From positions 1 to 55,110 of the forward strand of contig JAFYUJ010000008.1 of assembly GCA_017558555.1 (NCBI GenBank): DNA of 55,110 nucleotides, written 5' to 3'. The translations under genes and the position numbers were made by a program. Shown piece by piece: positions 34,501 through 42,012 of the stretch. A model generated the notes under the pieces. That model worked only from the letters and a program-made list of their open reading frames with translations, had not been told where the DNA came from and made no database searches. How positions within the stretch are numbered: position 1 is the first letter of the stretch; the number at the start of each line of letters is the position of its first letter. The DNA comes from Akkermansia sp. (GTDB taxonomy: Bacteria > Verrucomicrobiota > Verrucomicrobiia > Verrucomicrobiales > Akkermansiaceae).

Positions 34501-37500
34501 TCCACCAACCGCTGGCTGAAGCAAATGGGCTACAGCCCCGAAGCCATGGGGCAAGAACCCAAAATCCACGAGCTGCCCTACGTAGCGGTAGAGATGCCGG
34601 AACTTCATGCCCGCGAGCACAATGTGCGCTTCCTGGTGCACATGCAGGCCACCGCCAACGATATTGCGCGCCTGGAAGTACTGCACAATGGTGTCCGGCT
34701 CCCCCAGGAGCTGGAAAACGCCCCCACCACGGTAGGATACCGCGCCCATACGGTCACTGCACAGTTGGCAGAGGGCACCAACTGGTTTGAGGTCACCGCC
34801 ATCGATTGCTACGGCTACCGCAGCAACACCCGCCGCTTCCGCGTGATGAGCAGCGCCAAAACACCTCCCGGCAAGTTGTATATGGTGGCTCTCGGCGTGT
34901 CTCAATACGACCAACCGGAACTCAACCTGCAATATGCCGCCAAGGATGCCGGTGATTTGGCTGCCGCTTTCCAACAATTCCATGCCGGTGACACAGAGAC
35001 CCTGGTGCTGCGCGATGCCGAGGTGAAAGATGCGGCGGTGCTGGAGCGCGTGCGCGAGTTCATCAGCCGCGCAGAGCCGCAGGACCGCGTCATCCTGTAT
35101 CTGGCCGGCCACGGCATGCTGGATGAGAAGCTGGAGTACCACTACGCCCCCGCCTCATTTGATGCCGAAAACGTGACCGGCACCGGCATCTCCATGCAAA
35201 GCCTGCTGGATACCATCGACAGCACCCGCGCACTCACCCGCCTGCTGCTGCTGGATACCTGCCACGCCGGTATCCTGAGCGAGGCCGATGCCGACAAAAT
35301 GGCCCTGGCCATGGGCAATCTGCCCCAGGGTGTGCGCGCTATCCAACACCGCGGCATGAAGGTGAAACAGGTGGAGTCATCCCTCTCCTCCACCCAGAAA
35401 AAACGCTATATCGACGAAATCTTCTCTACCGGCAATACCCGCCGCGGCATTTCTGTACTGGCTGGGGCTGCCGGTGCCGAGTTTGCGCTGGAATCCGGCG
35501 AATGGAAAAATGGTGTCTTCACGGCCACGCTCATCGAGGCGCTCAACGGCGGCTTGCCCGCCGATAAGAATCAGGATGGCCAAATCAACGTGGCCGAGCT
35601 CTACCAGGCCGTTGTCACCGCCGTATCAGAACGCACCAATGGCGCACAGCGTCCCAACACCTCCATGCTGGAAAACAACGGCGAACAGGTCATCGCTCAC
35701 AGCCTGGGTAACTTCATCCTCAAAAAAGATTGGGCCACCGTAGAAAACATGGTGAGCCAAGGCTATCGCCTCAGCAGTACCATCACCCCCGGAGACCCGG
35801 ATTGGCTCGCCTTTGCCGCGGAGAATGGCGCCCCTTCCCACATCCGCGAGCTACTGCTCCGTGCGGGTGCCACTGTGGATATTGAGGCTCTTCTATACTG
35901 GGACATCCCCCATGAGGATAAGGTGAAACTACTGACATTGACGCTGGAAGCCGGCAACCGCCACAACATCGATGAAGCTCTCATCAACGCCGTAGCAAAC
36001 CCACAAGATACACGCAACGACTTCGTGAAACTGTTGCTCAAACATGGAGCCAACGTGAATGCTTTCTCAAAGCGTAAAGAAACGGCGCTCATGAAAGCAA
36101 CCACGGAGGAGCGCGTACGCCTCCTGCTGGAACACGGAGCGGATGAAACCCTCTCCAATGTATACGCTCACAATCCCTACATGATGGGGCTTATCCTTGA
36201 GATGAAAGGCCAGACCGCATTGAAACAAGCCCGCTTGAGTACATATGAACTGGTCTCCACACTCAGTAACATAAATAATCGAGATAATTCTGTGTATTAC
36301 ATCCTCAACAAGTGCACCCCAATTGTTCAAACGCCAAATGGTGAACTCAAGCGCGAGGAATTGTGGAGTCAACCCCACCACCAGCACCCATGGAAAGAAC
36401 ACCAAAGTAAGATTATCGGTGTAGCTCGCAACGGGAATGATATTGAAGTACTGACTCAATACTTCGACCATCATCACGAAACCAATCACAACACGGTTAA
36501 GACGATTGGATATGAACTTCTACACGGCCAATTTGATGAAGCAGGGCGCCTCTACGCCTGGTCCTCCACCACCTCGCACGATGCAACTTTGACGTTCAGT
36601 GCTAACATGCAAGAGCAACCCAACTGGGAACCGGAAAACCTATGGCTCCTTCCCCTCCCAACGATTACCAGTGGTCCAGCTCCCTATGCCGGCGATATCT
36701 GCCTTAAACTGGAAGAGGGTAAGCAATTTGTACGCCAATTCCTCGAACAGTATGTTCAGGGCGATGCATCGGCATACATCCGCGAGCACTGCGAGGACAA
36801 CATGCTGAATCTCACAGACGGCAGCCCCCTGAACCATGAAAGTCTGTCCACTCTGGCTCAAAAAAATAAGGCTGTTTTGGGAGCTTTTGATATTGACGGA
36901 GTATCATACAACTTTTTCGGCCATCTCATCCAAATCGAGATGAAATATAAACTTACTCGCGTACTTTCCGCTTTCGATGAGCGTCACATCCGTATCCTAC
37001 TCTCTCCGAACGGAAAGATTACCGCTATCTCAGATACGGTAGAATACCTCAAAAGTATGCAACTATATCATCCCAAGCCTCTCACCATTCATTCTAACTC
37101 TCTCGAAAATGGTCCCACCCTTGCCAAGCAAACACGGGGTATGAGTGCCGCCCAAATACGCGAATGGGGTGTGGACTGCGCCGAAGGACGCCGAGGCAAG
37201 CCGCGTGATGAAATCAAAGCCGTACAACTGTACATCTTGGCTGCTCTTGAAAATGACGTACCGGCCGCGCGATGGATGGGCTGGCGCTACCGCCAGGGTA
37301 ATGGTGTACCCAAGGATGAAGACATGGCACGCCGATATTTCTCCATGGCTGCCCACTGGGGCGATGAAGAAGCTGCTAAAGCCCTGGGGATGGATCTTTC
37401 CTCCACCAGCATTAACAGAGATAGTATTACCGCAGCCGAATTCCGAGAAAAAGGTGTTGATTATGCCGAGGGACGCAATGGCAAACCAAAAGATGAAAAA

Positions 37501-37995
37501 CGTGCCATCGAGTTGTATACTTACGCCGCCGAAAAAGGCGATATCAAGGCCCAGCGCTGGATGGGCTGGCGCTACCGCCAGGGCCGCGGTGTGCCCAAAG
37601 ATGAACAAAAGGCACGGTACTACTTCGGCCTGGCTGCACAGCAAGGCGACCAGGCCGCCGCGGAGGCCATCGGCGTGTCGCCGGGTGCTTCTTCCTCCGC
37701 CTCTTCCGGCAGTAGAAACAGCGGTACCTCTGGCATGTCTGCCGCGCAGGTGCGCGAGCTGGGGGTGGACTATGCCGAGGCGCGCAATGGCAAATACAAG
37801 GACGAGCAAAAAGCTATTCAGCTCTACATCCAGGCCGCCGATATGGGCGATATCAAAGCCCAGCGCTGGATGGGCTGGCGCTACCGCCAAGGCCGCGGTG
37901 TACCCAAAGATGAGCAGCGCGCGCTCATGTACTTCCGCAAAGCAGCCAACCAGGGCGACAAGGCCGCCGCAGATGCCCTGCGCATGAAACCATAA
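31579..37995 (+). CDS. Giant exported caspase-fold protein 3 (peptidase C14) with Sel1, ankyrin and NTF2-like domains
   Basis: 2138 residues, the largest protein here. An N-terminal hydrophobic segment (about 5-28, no clear cleavage site) probably anchors it in the inner membrane. Then: Sel1/TPR repeats (about 30-260), the helical domain shared with the other two (about 335-420, PPAEYMQLLRGEQ), a propeller-like region (to about 1075, AGSPGCE near 924), the caspase p20-like domain with His1178 (YLAGHG) and Cys1228 (LLLDTCHAG), RGMKVKQV (1258-1265), EF-hand-like loop DKNQDGQINVAE (1329-1340), ankyrin repeats (about 1375-1560), two NTF2-like domains (about 1573-1690 and 1700-1850) and three Sel1-type repeats (1854-2138). 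It is the last operon gene, 20 bases after caspase gene 2. Sel1 and ankyrin parts probably recruit partners. Confidence 0.85.
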   Translation: MNKKALFISLGATLVLASSGGAGAYWWYTNQPEQRLARAQELLAANDTAAATTILTDLAAQGCPEADQQLAQLHAQGNITAPDDTTAARWWSLLAEQGHEQALREMAKRCEEGRGVEQNTARAMEYYRRLADKGHTDAMRILADAYARGQGVEKNPAEAIKLYEKVLAPNDAEGHYALALCHRETGDAAKARQFIAKAATLGCVEAQIEEACRLYDAKDYAKAYPMLQAAAEAGDIPAAARLALCYKFALGGPRHAALAAKWEEAAKAGGIDPASLPHPVPVLVKAAGALPSPGAEELRAAEQQAYAAPAGGHHPLTKNLYGGAQIELPAALYTQLEAENRQLREKLPPAEYMQLLRGEQLWWDIYQMALRHPDRYETNLHGESIRDYDKRPGKVGSVPALKSLLQRLVQDPENDVLFPRVKNAATTPTGISYRETPQNSSDIFTYGDEHVLASQRPAEASPAAKALPPDSYWNPGIIHTFWDTRTGEPLTSTRHYSTAIYIQRRQDGSYAMRTPAETQRRDHHGGNTLAGIPLGVDSHITPHSGLTGTPGTPARQETFFSRPEDSCTEETFKKYRQSSASQVFGLTFGGPGDGEGTVYIESKNFFSQFICGRSMFSYAGNKVNRWYDHTPTAFTLTAVDLSRLTHDNTAISFMQNNLEYEERYKKEKETIRAAFARTLIRPIALEIKHNEEFLNKQLGMPIQMTRGSLMSPDQPVIIDSITVSRGSKSTIAFELHANNDNEMGESEYIASGAHYIGVWHGGKAWLLTAPEPTDDQGHGALQGEGALVPLEEEKKQSTRDPKLLSWPCRSFLHVQDGEDGHSATLMIGAASTPSPEGAPYKGVQQVHIDFNTGTVRYLKHWEFTQQNLSLDPLWLEDQHLLLLPENNHTYRIIKTDADAANDEIGKLYVSVNDGYAIVLNNGLYAGSPGCETLLQFGDGYRTINMQALAPWRNRPAEVLQALGGNPDDVEALRQSTNRWLKQMGYSPEAMGQEPKIHELPYVAVEMPELHAREHNVRFLVHMQATANDIARLEVLHNGVRLPQELENAPTTVGYRAHTVTAQLAEGTNWFEVTAIDCYGYRSNTRRFRVMSSAKTPPGKLYMVALGVSQYDQPELNLQYAAKDAGDLAAAFQQFHAGDTETLVLRDAEVKDAAVLERVREFISRAEPQDRVILYLAGHGMLDEKLEYHYAPASFDAENVTGTGISMQSLLDTIDSTRALTRLLLLDTCHAGILSEADADKMALAMGNLPQGVRAIQHRGMKVKQVESSLSSTQKKRYIDEIFSTGNTRRGISVLAGAAGAEFALESGEWKNGVFTATLIEALNGGLPADKNQDGQINVAELYQAVVTAVSERTNGAQRPNTSMLENNGEQVIAHSLGNFILKKDWATVENMVSQGYRLSSTITPGDPDWLAFAAENGAPSHIRELLLRAGATVDIEALLYWDIPHEDKVKLLTLTLEAGNRHNIDEALINAVANPQDTRNDFVKLLLKHGANVNAFSKRKETALMKATTEERVRLLLEHGADETLSNVYAHNPYMMGLILEMKGQTALKQARLSTYELVSTLSNINNRDNSVYYILNKCTPIVQTPNGELKREELWSQPHHQHPWKEHQSKIIGVARNGNDIEVLTQYFDHHHETNHNTVKTIGYELLHGQFDEAGRLYAWSSTTSHDATLTFSANMQEQPNWEPENLWLLPLPTITSGPAPYAGDICLKLEEGKQFVRQFLEQYVQGDASAYIREHCEDNMLNLTDGSPLNHESLSTLAQKNKAVLGAFDIDGVSYNFFGHLIQIEMKYKLTRVLSAFDERHIRILLSPNGKITAISDTVEYLKSMQLYHPKPLTIHSNSLENGPTLAKQTRGMSAAQIREWGVDCAEGRRGKPRDEIKAVQLYILAALENDVPAARWMGWRYRQGNGVPKDEDMARRYFSMAAHWGDEEAAKALGMDLSSTSINRDSITAAEFREKGVDYAEGRNGKPKDEKRAIELYTYAAEKGDIKAQRWMGWRYRQGRGVPKDEQKARYYFGLAAQQGDQAAAEAIGVSPGASSSASSGSRNSGTSGMSAAQVRELGVDYAEARNGKYKDEQKAIQLYIQAADMGDIKAQRWMGWRYRQGRGVPKDEQRALMYFRKAANQGDKAAADALRMKP
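37138..37992 (+). repeat. Three tandem Sel1-type coding repeats
   Basis: Units at 37138-37401, 37426-37677 and 37732-37992, each about 85 codons with the core MGWRYRQGxGVPKDE. Units 2 and 3 are nearly identical in DNA around GATATCAAxGCCCAGCGCTG, showing a recent duplication. They form the C terminus of caspase protein 3. Confidence 0.85.
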
Positions 37996-38444
37996 TTTCC
38001 TGATTTTTCGTTACTTTGGTGAGCTACATGTAAAAAATGGAGATTTGTCGCGCAGAATGCGCGACAACGGATTTCAAATTGCACATTTGGAAAGTTCCCC
38101 GCGCCTGCGGCGCGACAAGCTTTGAGTCCGTGAAACGGGCGGCATATTCGTAGCGACGGGGTGAAGCCGCCCCGCTTGCGGGGCGAGCGGAACCCCTCGT
38201 TTCCTTGACAAAACGAATACGAGCCCGGCCTATGGGCGGGCGGCATAGAGCGGGCCGGAGTCGTTGGGGGGATAGGAGGTAGGCGCTGCGCGCCAGGGTG
38301 AAAAGGGGGAGCCCGTCTTCGCTCAAAATGAGTCCATTTTGAGCTACGCCGAGGCGATTGCCCTTCGAAACTCCGGGCAATCGGGAATTTTTTGGCTACG
38401 CCAAAAGGTGAATGAAGAAGTGTGCTACGCACACTGACAAATCG
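37996..38444 (+). repeat. Intergenic chain of short perfect palindromes
   Basis: This 449-base gap between convergent genes holds at least eight perfect or near-perfect hairpins with very short loops: 38046-38066 (9 bp, loop GAA), 38100-38114 (CGCGCC-TGC-GGCGCG), 38168-38185 (8 bp, loop TT), 38282-38294 (GGCGC-TGC-GCGCC), 38321-38344 (GCTCAAAATG, 10 bp), 38355-38383 (9 bp), 38390-38406 (TTTTGGC-TAC-GCCAAAA) and 38420-38434 (GTGTGC-TAC-GCACAC). No convincing gene is present; long open frames on the minus strand are a by-product of the GC-rich repeats. It may be an intergenic repeat family, a bidirectional transcription end, or a structured RNA. Confidence 0.65.
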
Positions 38445-40040
38445 CTATCTATCTGACGGATTGAGAGAAAGCTCAAAGAGGCAGAAGGGAGGGTACTTGG
38501 ACTTGGGGGGATACTCCGGGTAGGTGGGGGGCGCGAGCTCGACCCGGCGGTAGTGAACACCCGCTTTATGCAACAAGCGCTCGGTTTCCTCCATGGTGAG
38601 GGGGGTGCAGACCACAAAGCGCGGCGGGTTGGTGCGCAGGAGCTCCAGCATCTCTTGCTCATATCGTGAGTAGCCCTGGGGTGTCATTTGCGGCACCAGG
38701 TGGCGGATAGGGGGCACCTGGCCTGCCAGGCGGTAAAGCAACAGGGTGTGGTAATGATCTGTGCAGACAAAGGAGTAGCCGCGCAGGTGCTCGACCAGCG
38801 CCGCAGTAGCCTGGCGGCTTTGGCTGATGCCCAGCTGCTGGCGGCAGGCATCCACATAGTATGGAGTAGCCGCAGCTACGAGAGCCACCGGCAGTGGCAA
38901 GGCCACCAGGGCTGCAACAACCAGGCGCTTGAAACGCGGCAGGCAGGGGATGCGCCCCAGCAGGCGCAACCAGACCACCAGACTGAGCATCACAAAGGGC
39001 ATGAAGCTGAAAAAATAGTGCAGGAAATGGTATGGCCCACCAAAATTGGCAATGAGACTCAACAGCCACGCGCTGCCCAATACGCTGTAATACACACCGG
39101 GGCGCGGCAGGCGCACTACCAGCGGCAACACAAGCCAGGGAAAGGCCAGAAGCGAACCCAAGGCAGCACACAGCCACAGCGGGGCATGGATGTAGAGATG
39201 GTCCGGCATCACCTGGGCCAACAGTGCCCACCCGCGCTGCACCAGAGCAGATTGGGCCCAGCCCACGCTGCCGTAGCGTACGGAGGTGAGCACACATTCC
39301 TCCCAGAAAGCCCCCAGCATACCCACGCAGCTCATGTACAGCACAGCGGGCAGCAACACGGCCAGCAAGCCCGCGAGCATCTGCAGCAGGCGCTTGCCCC
39401 AACCGCGCTCACTAAAGAGCATGTAGAGCCCCAGAGGCAGCCAGAATGCGGCCAGATTGAACTTGAGCAACAGCACCAGTCCCACAAAAGCACCGGCGGC
39501 ATAAGACGGCCACCCCGTGCAGCCCCTGCCCTGCAACATGGCACGCAGCACATAGTACAGGCTAATGTATTGCATCGTCAGCACGTTGACGGAGGGATGC
39601 ACGCCAAAATAGAGGGTATACACAAACAAGACGCCACTGACAGCCAAGCCCACATAGCGCCCCACGAACAAAGCCGCGCACTTCCAGGCATACAAGAACC
39701 CCAACCCCACCACCAGAGCATGAATGAAGCTCACACCGAGGAAAGAATCGGGCGTGAGCAGGCTGCCCAAGCCGCATTCCAGAAAGATGAGCGGGCCTTT
39801 CAAATCTGAGAGGGCTACGTAGGGCAGCAGCCCATCCATCCAAGCGCGGCCAATGATGTGGTAAATGTTGGCATCATAATCCGGCCGCAGGTGCATGCTG
39901 ACACTCAGCGGGGTAATGCCGTAGCGAATCACACAAAAGGACAGCAAGGTGTAGAATGCGAAAACAAGCCAGCACAATGCAGCGCCCGGCTGCTGCGCCG
40001 GGCATGCCACACACCCGTTTCTGAAAGGATGGCCACTCAT
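38445..40040 (-). CDS. Polytopic membrane glycosyltransferase-like protein (GT-C fold)
   Basis: 531 residues with roughly ten or more transmembrane helices. The first periplasmic loop carries an acidic motif (RPDYDANIY, Asp54/Asp56) and a later SDLKGPL (78-84), the layout of GT-C/family-39-like transferases that use polyprenyl-phosphate sugars. A soluble C-terminal domain of about 130 residues (from PYYVDACRQQLG) would lie in the periplasm. Donor and acceptor are unknown; cell-envelope glycan or protein mannosylation-type transfer is possible. It starts 8 bases after the hemL stop and is therefore cotranscribed with it. The start at 40040 is set by that spacing, since longer frames run into hemL. 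Its end faces the palindromic region. Confidence 0.75.
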   Translation of the reverse strand: MSGHPFRNGCVACPAQQPGAALCWLVFAFYTLLSFCVIRYGITPLSVSMHLRPDYDANIYHIIGRAWMDGLLPYVALSDLKGPLIFLECGLGSLLTPDSFLGVSFIHALVVGLGFLYAWKCAALFVGRYVGLAVSGVLFVYTLYFGVHPSVNVLTMQYISLYYVLRAMLQGRGCTGWPSYAAGAFVGLVLLLKFNLAAFWLPLGLYMLFSERGWGKRLLQMLAGLLAVLLPAVLYMSCVGMLGAFWEECVLTSVRYGSVGWAQSALVQRGWALLAQVMPDHLYIHAPLWLCAALGSLLAFPWLVLPLVVRLPRPGVYYSVLGSAWLLSLIANFGGPYHFLHYFFSFMPFVMLSLVVWLRLLGRIPCLPRFKRLVVAALVALPLPVALVAAATPYYVDACRQQLGISQSRQATAALVEHLRGYSFVCTDHYHTLLLYRLAGQVPPIRHLVPQMTPQGYSRYEQEMLELLRTNPPRFVVCTPLTMEETERLLHKAGVHYRRVELAPPTYPEYPPKSKYPPFCLFELSLNPSDR

Positions 40041-40048
40041 GGGTATCT

Positions 40049-41329
40049 TCAGCGTATGGCATCCAGCGCGCGCGAGGCAGCCGCGAGGGTGGCATCGATA
40101 TCGGCCTCGCTGTGGGCGGTGGAGATGAAACCGGTTTCGTAGGGAGAGGGAGCGGTGTACACCCCCTGCTCCAGCATGGAGAGGAAGTAGCCCCGCCACA
40201 TATCAAAATCTGCTGTGGTGGCGGTGTCCAAATCCACCACGTCCTGCTGCGTGAAGAAGAGGCAGAACATAGAACCGCTGCGCTTGAAGGTGAGCGGCAG
40301 CTTCTTGTCGCACAGCAGGCGGCGCATGCCTTCCTCCAGGCGCGCGCCCAGGGTTTCCAGCCTGGTGTAGGCATCTGTGCGCTCCAGCTCGCGCAGCTGC
40401 GCCAGCCCTGCCGCCATGGCGATGGGGTTGCCGCTCAGCGTGCCCGCCTGATACACCGCGCCCAGCGGGGAGACACAGTCCATAATCTCGCGGCGGCCAC
40501 CAAAGGCACCTACAGGCAAGCCACCACCGATGATTTTGCCCAGGGTGGTGAGGTCGGGGGTGATGTTGTGCTTGCCCTGCACACCGGCAGGGGAGATGCG
40601 GAAACCGGTCATCACTTCGTCAAAAATCAACAGAGCGCCATCTGCGGCGGTTATCTCGCGCAGGAACTCCAGATAGCCCGGCTTGGGCAGGTAAAAACCG
40701 GCGTTGCCGGGATAGGGCTCCACAATCACCGCAGCAATTTGCCCCGGGTAACGCGCAAAGGCTTCACGCACCGCAGCTTCATTGTTGTAGGGCAGCACCA
40801 GGGTCAGCTCTGCAAACTCGCGGGGAATGCCGGCGCTGTCCGGCTCGCCATGGGTGAGTGCGCCGCTGCCGGCCGCCACCAGCAGGCTATCCACATGCCC
40901 ATGGTAGCAGCCCGCAAACTTCACAATGTACTTGCGGCCGGTATAGCCGCGCGCCAGGCGCACCGCGCTCATGGTAGCCTCTGTGCCGCTGTTGGTCATG
41001 CGCACTTTTTCAATGGAGGGCACCCAGCGGCATACTGTCTCGGCCATATCCACCTCCACGCGTGTGGGAGTGCCATAGCCCAACCCTGCCGGCACCGCCT
41101 CCTGCACCGCCTGTATCACACACTCCGGCGCATGCCCCAGGATGGCAGGGCCCCAGGTGCCCACGTAGTCGATATAATCGCGTCCATCCTCATCCCGCAA
41201 GTGAGCCCCGGCAGCAGATGCCACAAAAAACGGTGCGCGCCCCAGGCGGCGAAAAGCTCTTACCGGTGAATTCACACCACCCGGTATCACCCGGCTGGCT
41301 CTCTCAAATAATGCTGCAGAAATGGGCAT
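40049..41329 (-). CDS. hemL: Glutamate-1-semialdehyde 2,1-aminomutase
   Basis: PLP enzyme that turns glutamate-1-semialdehyde into 5-aminolevulinate, the last step of the C5 route to heme and other tetrapyrroles. The 426-residue protein shows GGVNSPVRAF near the N terminus, the Ser-Gly-Thr-Glu phosphate-binding stretch (MTNSGTEATM, 111-120), FDEVMTGFR with the PLP-nitrogen Asp237, and the Schiff-base Lys265 in LGKIIGGGLPVGAFGG. These, and particularly the GGGLPVGAFGG phrase, separate HemL from ornithine/acetylornithine aminotransferases. The start is set by a very good promoter whose -10 lies 6 nt upstream. It is followed by the GT-C gene after 8 bases. Confidence 0.96.
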   Translation of the reverse strand: MPISAALFERASRVIPGGVNSPVRAFRRLGRAPFFVASAAGAHLRDEDGRDYIDYVGTWGPAILGHAPECVIQAVQEAVPAGLGYGTPTRVEVDMAETVCRWVPSIEKVRMTNSGTEATMSAVRLARGYTGRKYIVKFAGCYHGHVDSLLVAAGSGALTHGEPDSAGIPREFAELTLVLPYNNEAAVREAFARYPGQIAAVIVEPYPGNAGFYLPKPGYLEFLREITAADGALLIFDEVMTGFRISPAGVQGKHNITPDLTTLGKIIGGGLPVGAFGGRREIMDCVSPLGAVYQAGTLSGNPIAMAAGLAQLRELERTDAYTRLETLGARLEEGMRRLLCDKKLPLTFKRSGSMFCLFFTQQDVVDLDTATTADFDMWRGYFLSMLEQGVYTAPSPYETGFISTAHSEADIDATLAAASRALDAIR

Positions 41330-41335
41330 GCGCAC

Positions 41336-41364
41336 AGTATAGCCCTTTGCGCACGCGCCGTCAA
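41336..41364 (-). promoter_or_regulatory. hemL promoter, predicted leaderless
   Basis: Minus strand: TTGACG (41364-41359), 17-nt spacer, TATACT (41341-41336), 6 nt to the ATG at 41329. Both hexamers match consensus at 5 of 6 positions and the expected start of transcription is the A of ATG. Confidence 0.7.
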
Positions 41365-41424
41365 TCTTCCTTTCGGTATGTGATACCCTGCCCTGCGCGA
41401 AGCAGGAAATCAAAGTATGAAAAT

Positions 41425-41456
41425 ACACCCCCGCAACTCATCGGTTGCAGGGGTGT
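41425..41456 (-). terminator. Intrinsic terminator after the small conserved gene
   Basis: ACACCCCcGCAAC and GTTGCaGGGGTGT form a 12-bp stem with one mismatch and a 6-nt loop. It lies 25 bases beyond the stop at 41482 and is followed on the minus strand by ATTTTCAT (on the plus strand by TTTTAT), so it could work in both directions. It isolates hemL from the gene behind it. Confidence 0.75.
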
Positions 41457-41481
41457 TTTATCTGAAAAAATAAGTGGCAAC

Positions 41482-41892
41482 TTAAGCCTCGGCCTGCACC
41501 ATCACAAGACGGATGGGGGTGCGGGAGATGGTCTCGCCATCGAGGGTCACTTCCACGGTGTAAACACCGGCCTTTTCAAACTTGAGGCCCTGGAAGTTCA
41601 TGATGAGGTTGCGGGTAAGGAAGGAAGCACCTTCGGGAAGAGCGACCTTGAGGTCACCCACGATGGGCATGCGTTCCTTGTCGATGGGGGTACCATCTTC
41701 ATCGATGATGGAGATACCGAGCTTGTGGTCGCCGGCATCCTCAGGAACGATGCAGGTGCGCAGAGCAAGGGCGCAAGCGGGGTGAATGACAGGGAACTGG
41801 CGGGCAAACAACGTATCGAAGGCACCCTGCACGCAGAGCTTACCCTGATAGTCGGCAGCATAGTCGCAAAGGACAGCAACTTGAATATCCAT
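41482..41892 (-). CDS. Small conserved cytoplasmic protein (probably DUF6941)
   Basis: 136 residues, no signal peptide, all-beta with a final sandwich-like pattern (FEKAGVYTVEVTLDGE, then TPIRLVMV). The opening MDIQVAVLCDYAADYQGKL and the phrase DEDGTPI recall a small family of unknown function that I would call DUF6941, but the name is from memory and uncertain. Monocistronic: it has its own -10 element (TATCAT, 6 nt before ATG) and an intrinsic terminator. Function unknown. Confidence 0.75.
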   Translation of the reverse strand: MDIQVAVLCDYAADYQGKLCVQGAFDTLFARQFPVIHPACALALRTCIVPEDAGDHKLGISIIDEDGTPIDKERMPIVGDLKVALPEGASFLTRNLIMNFQGLKFEKAGVYTVEVTLDGETISRTPIRLVMVQAEA

Positions 41893-41898
41893 TTTTAT

Positions 41899-41904
41899 AT
41901 GATA
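41899..41904 (-). promoter_or_regulatory. -10 element of the small conserved gene
   Basis: TATCAT on the minus strand, followed by 6 nt and the ATG at 41892; no good -35 is visible at the usual spacing. Predicts a leaderless mRNA like that of hemL next door. Confidence 0.4.
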
Positions 41905-41972
41905 GGTTTAAGGTTTAAATCTCACGAGAAAGGGAGATGACTTGTCAGTTCTACCACATAGCAACAGAGAAT

Positions 41973-42001
41973 CAAGAAGAAAATGTGTCCACTATGACAC
42001 A
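41973..42001 (-). terminator. Possible terminator of the dnaX-ABC operon
   Basis: On the minus strand TGTGTC and GACACA (6-bp perfect stem, 6-nt loop) are followed by TTTTCTTCTT, 12 bases beyond the permease stop. Confidence 0.5.
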
Positions 42002-42012
42002 GGGGGGCATTT

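Noticed and set aside
17076..37995. Caspases as CRISPR-associated (TPR-CHAT) or gasdermin-activating defence enzymes
   Set aside because: They carry export signals; no Cas gene, reverse transcriptase, STAND NTPase or gasdermin-like protein is nearby, so a cytoplasmic defence role does not fit.
37881..38432. 183-codon minus-strand frame through the palindromic region
   Set aside because: It overlaps the end of caspase protein 3 and consists of Arg/Pro/Ser-rich sequence produced by the hairpin repeats; no start signal is evident.
37996..38444. Mobile element or insertion-sequence remnant
   Set aside because: No transposase fragment, terminal inverted repeats or target-site duplication could be seen; left as a palindrome-rich repeat.
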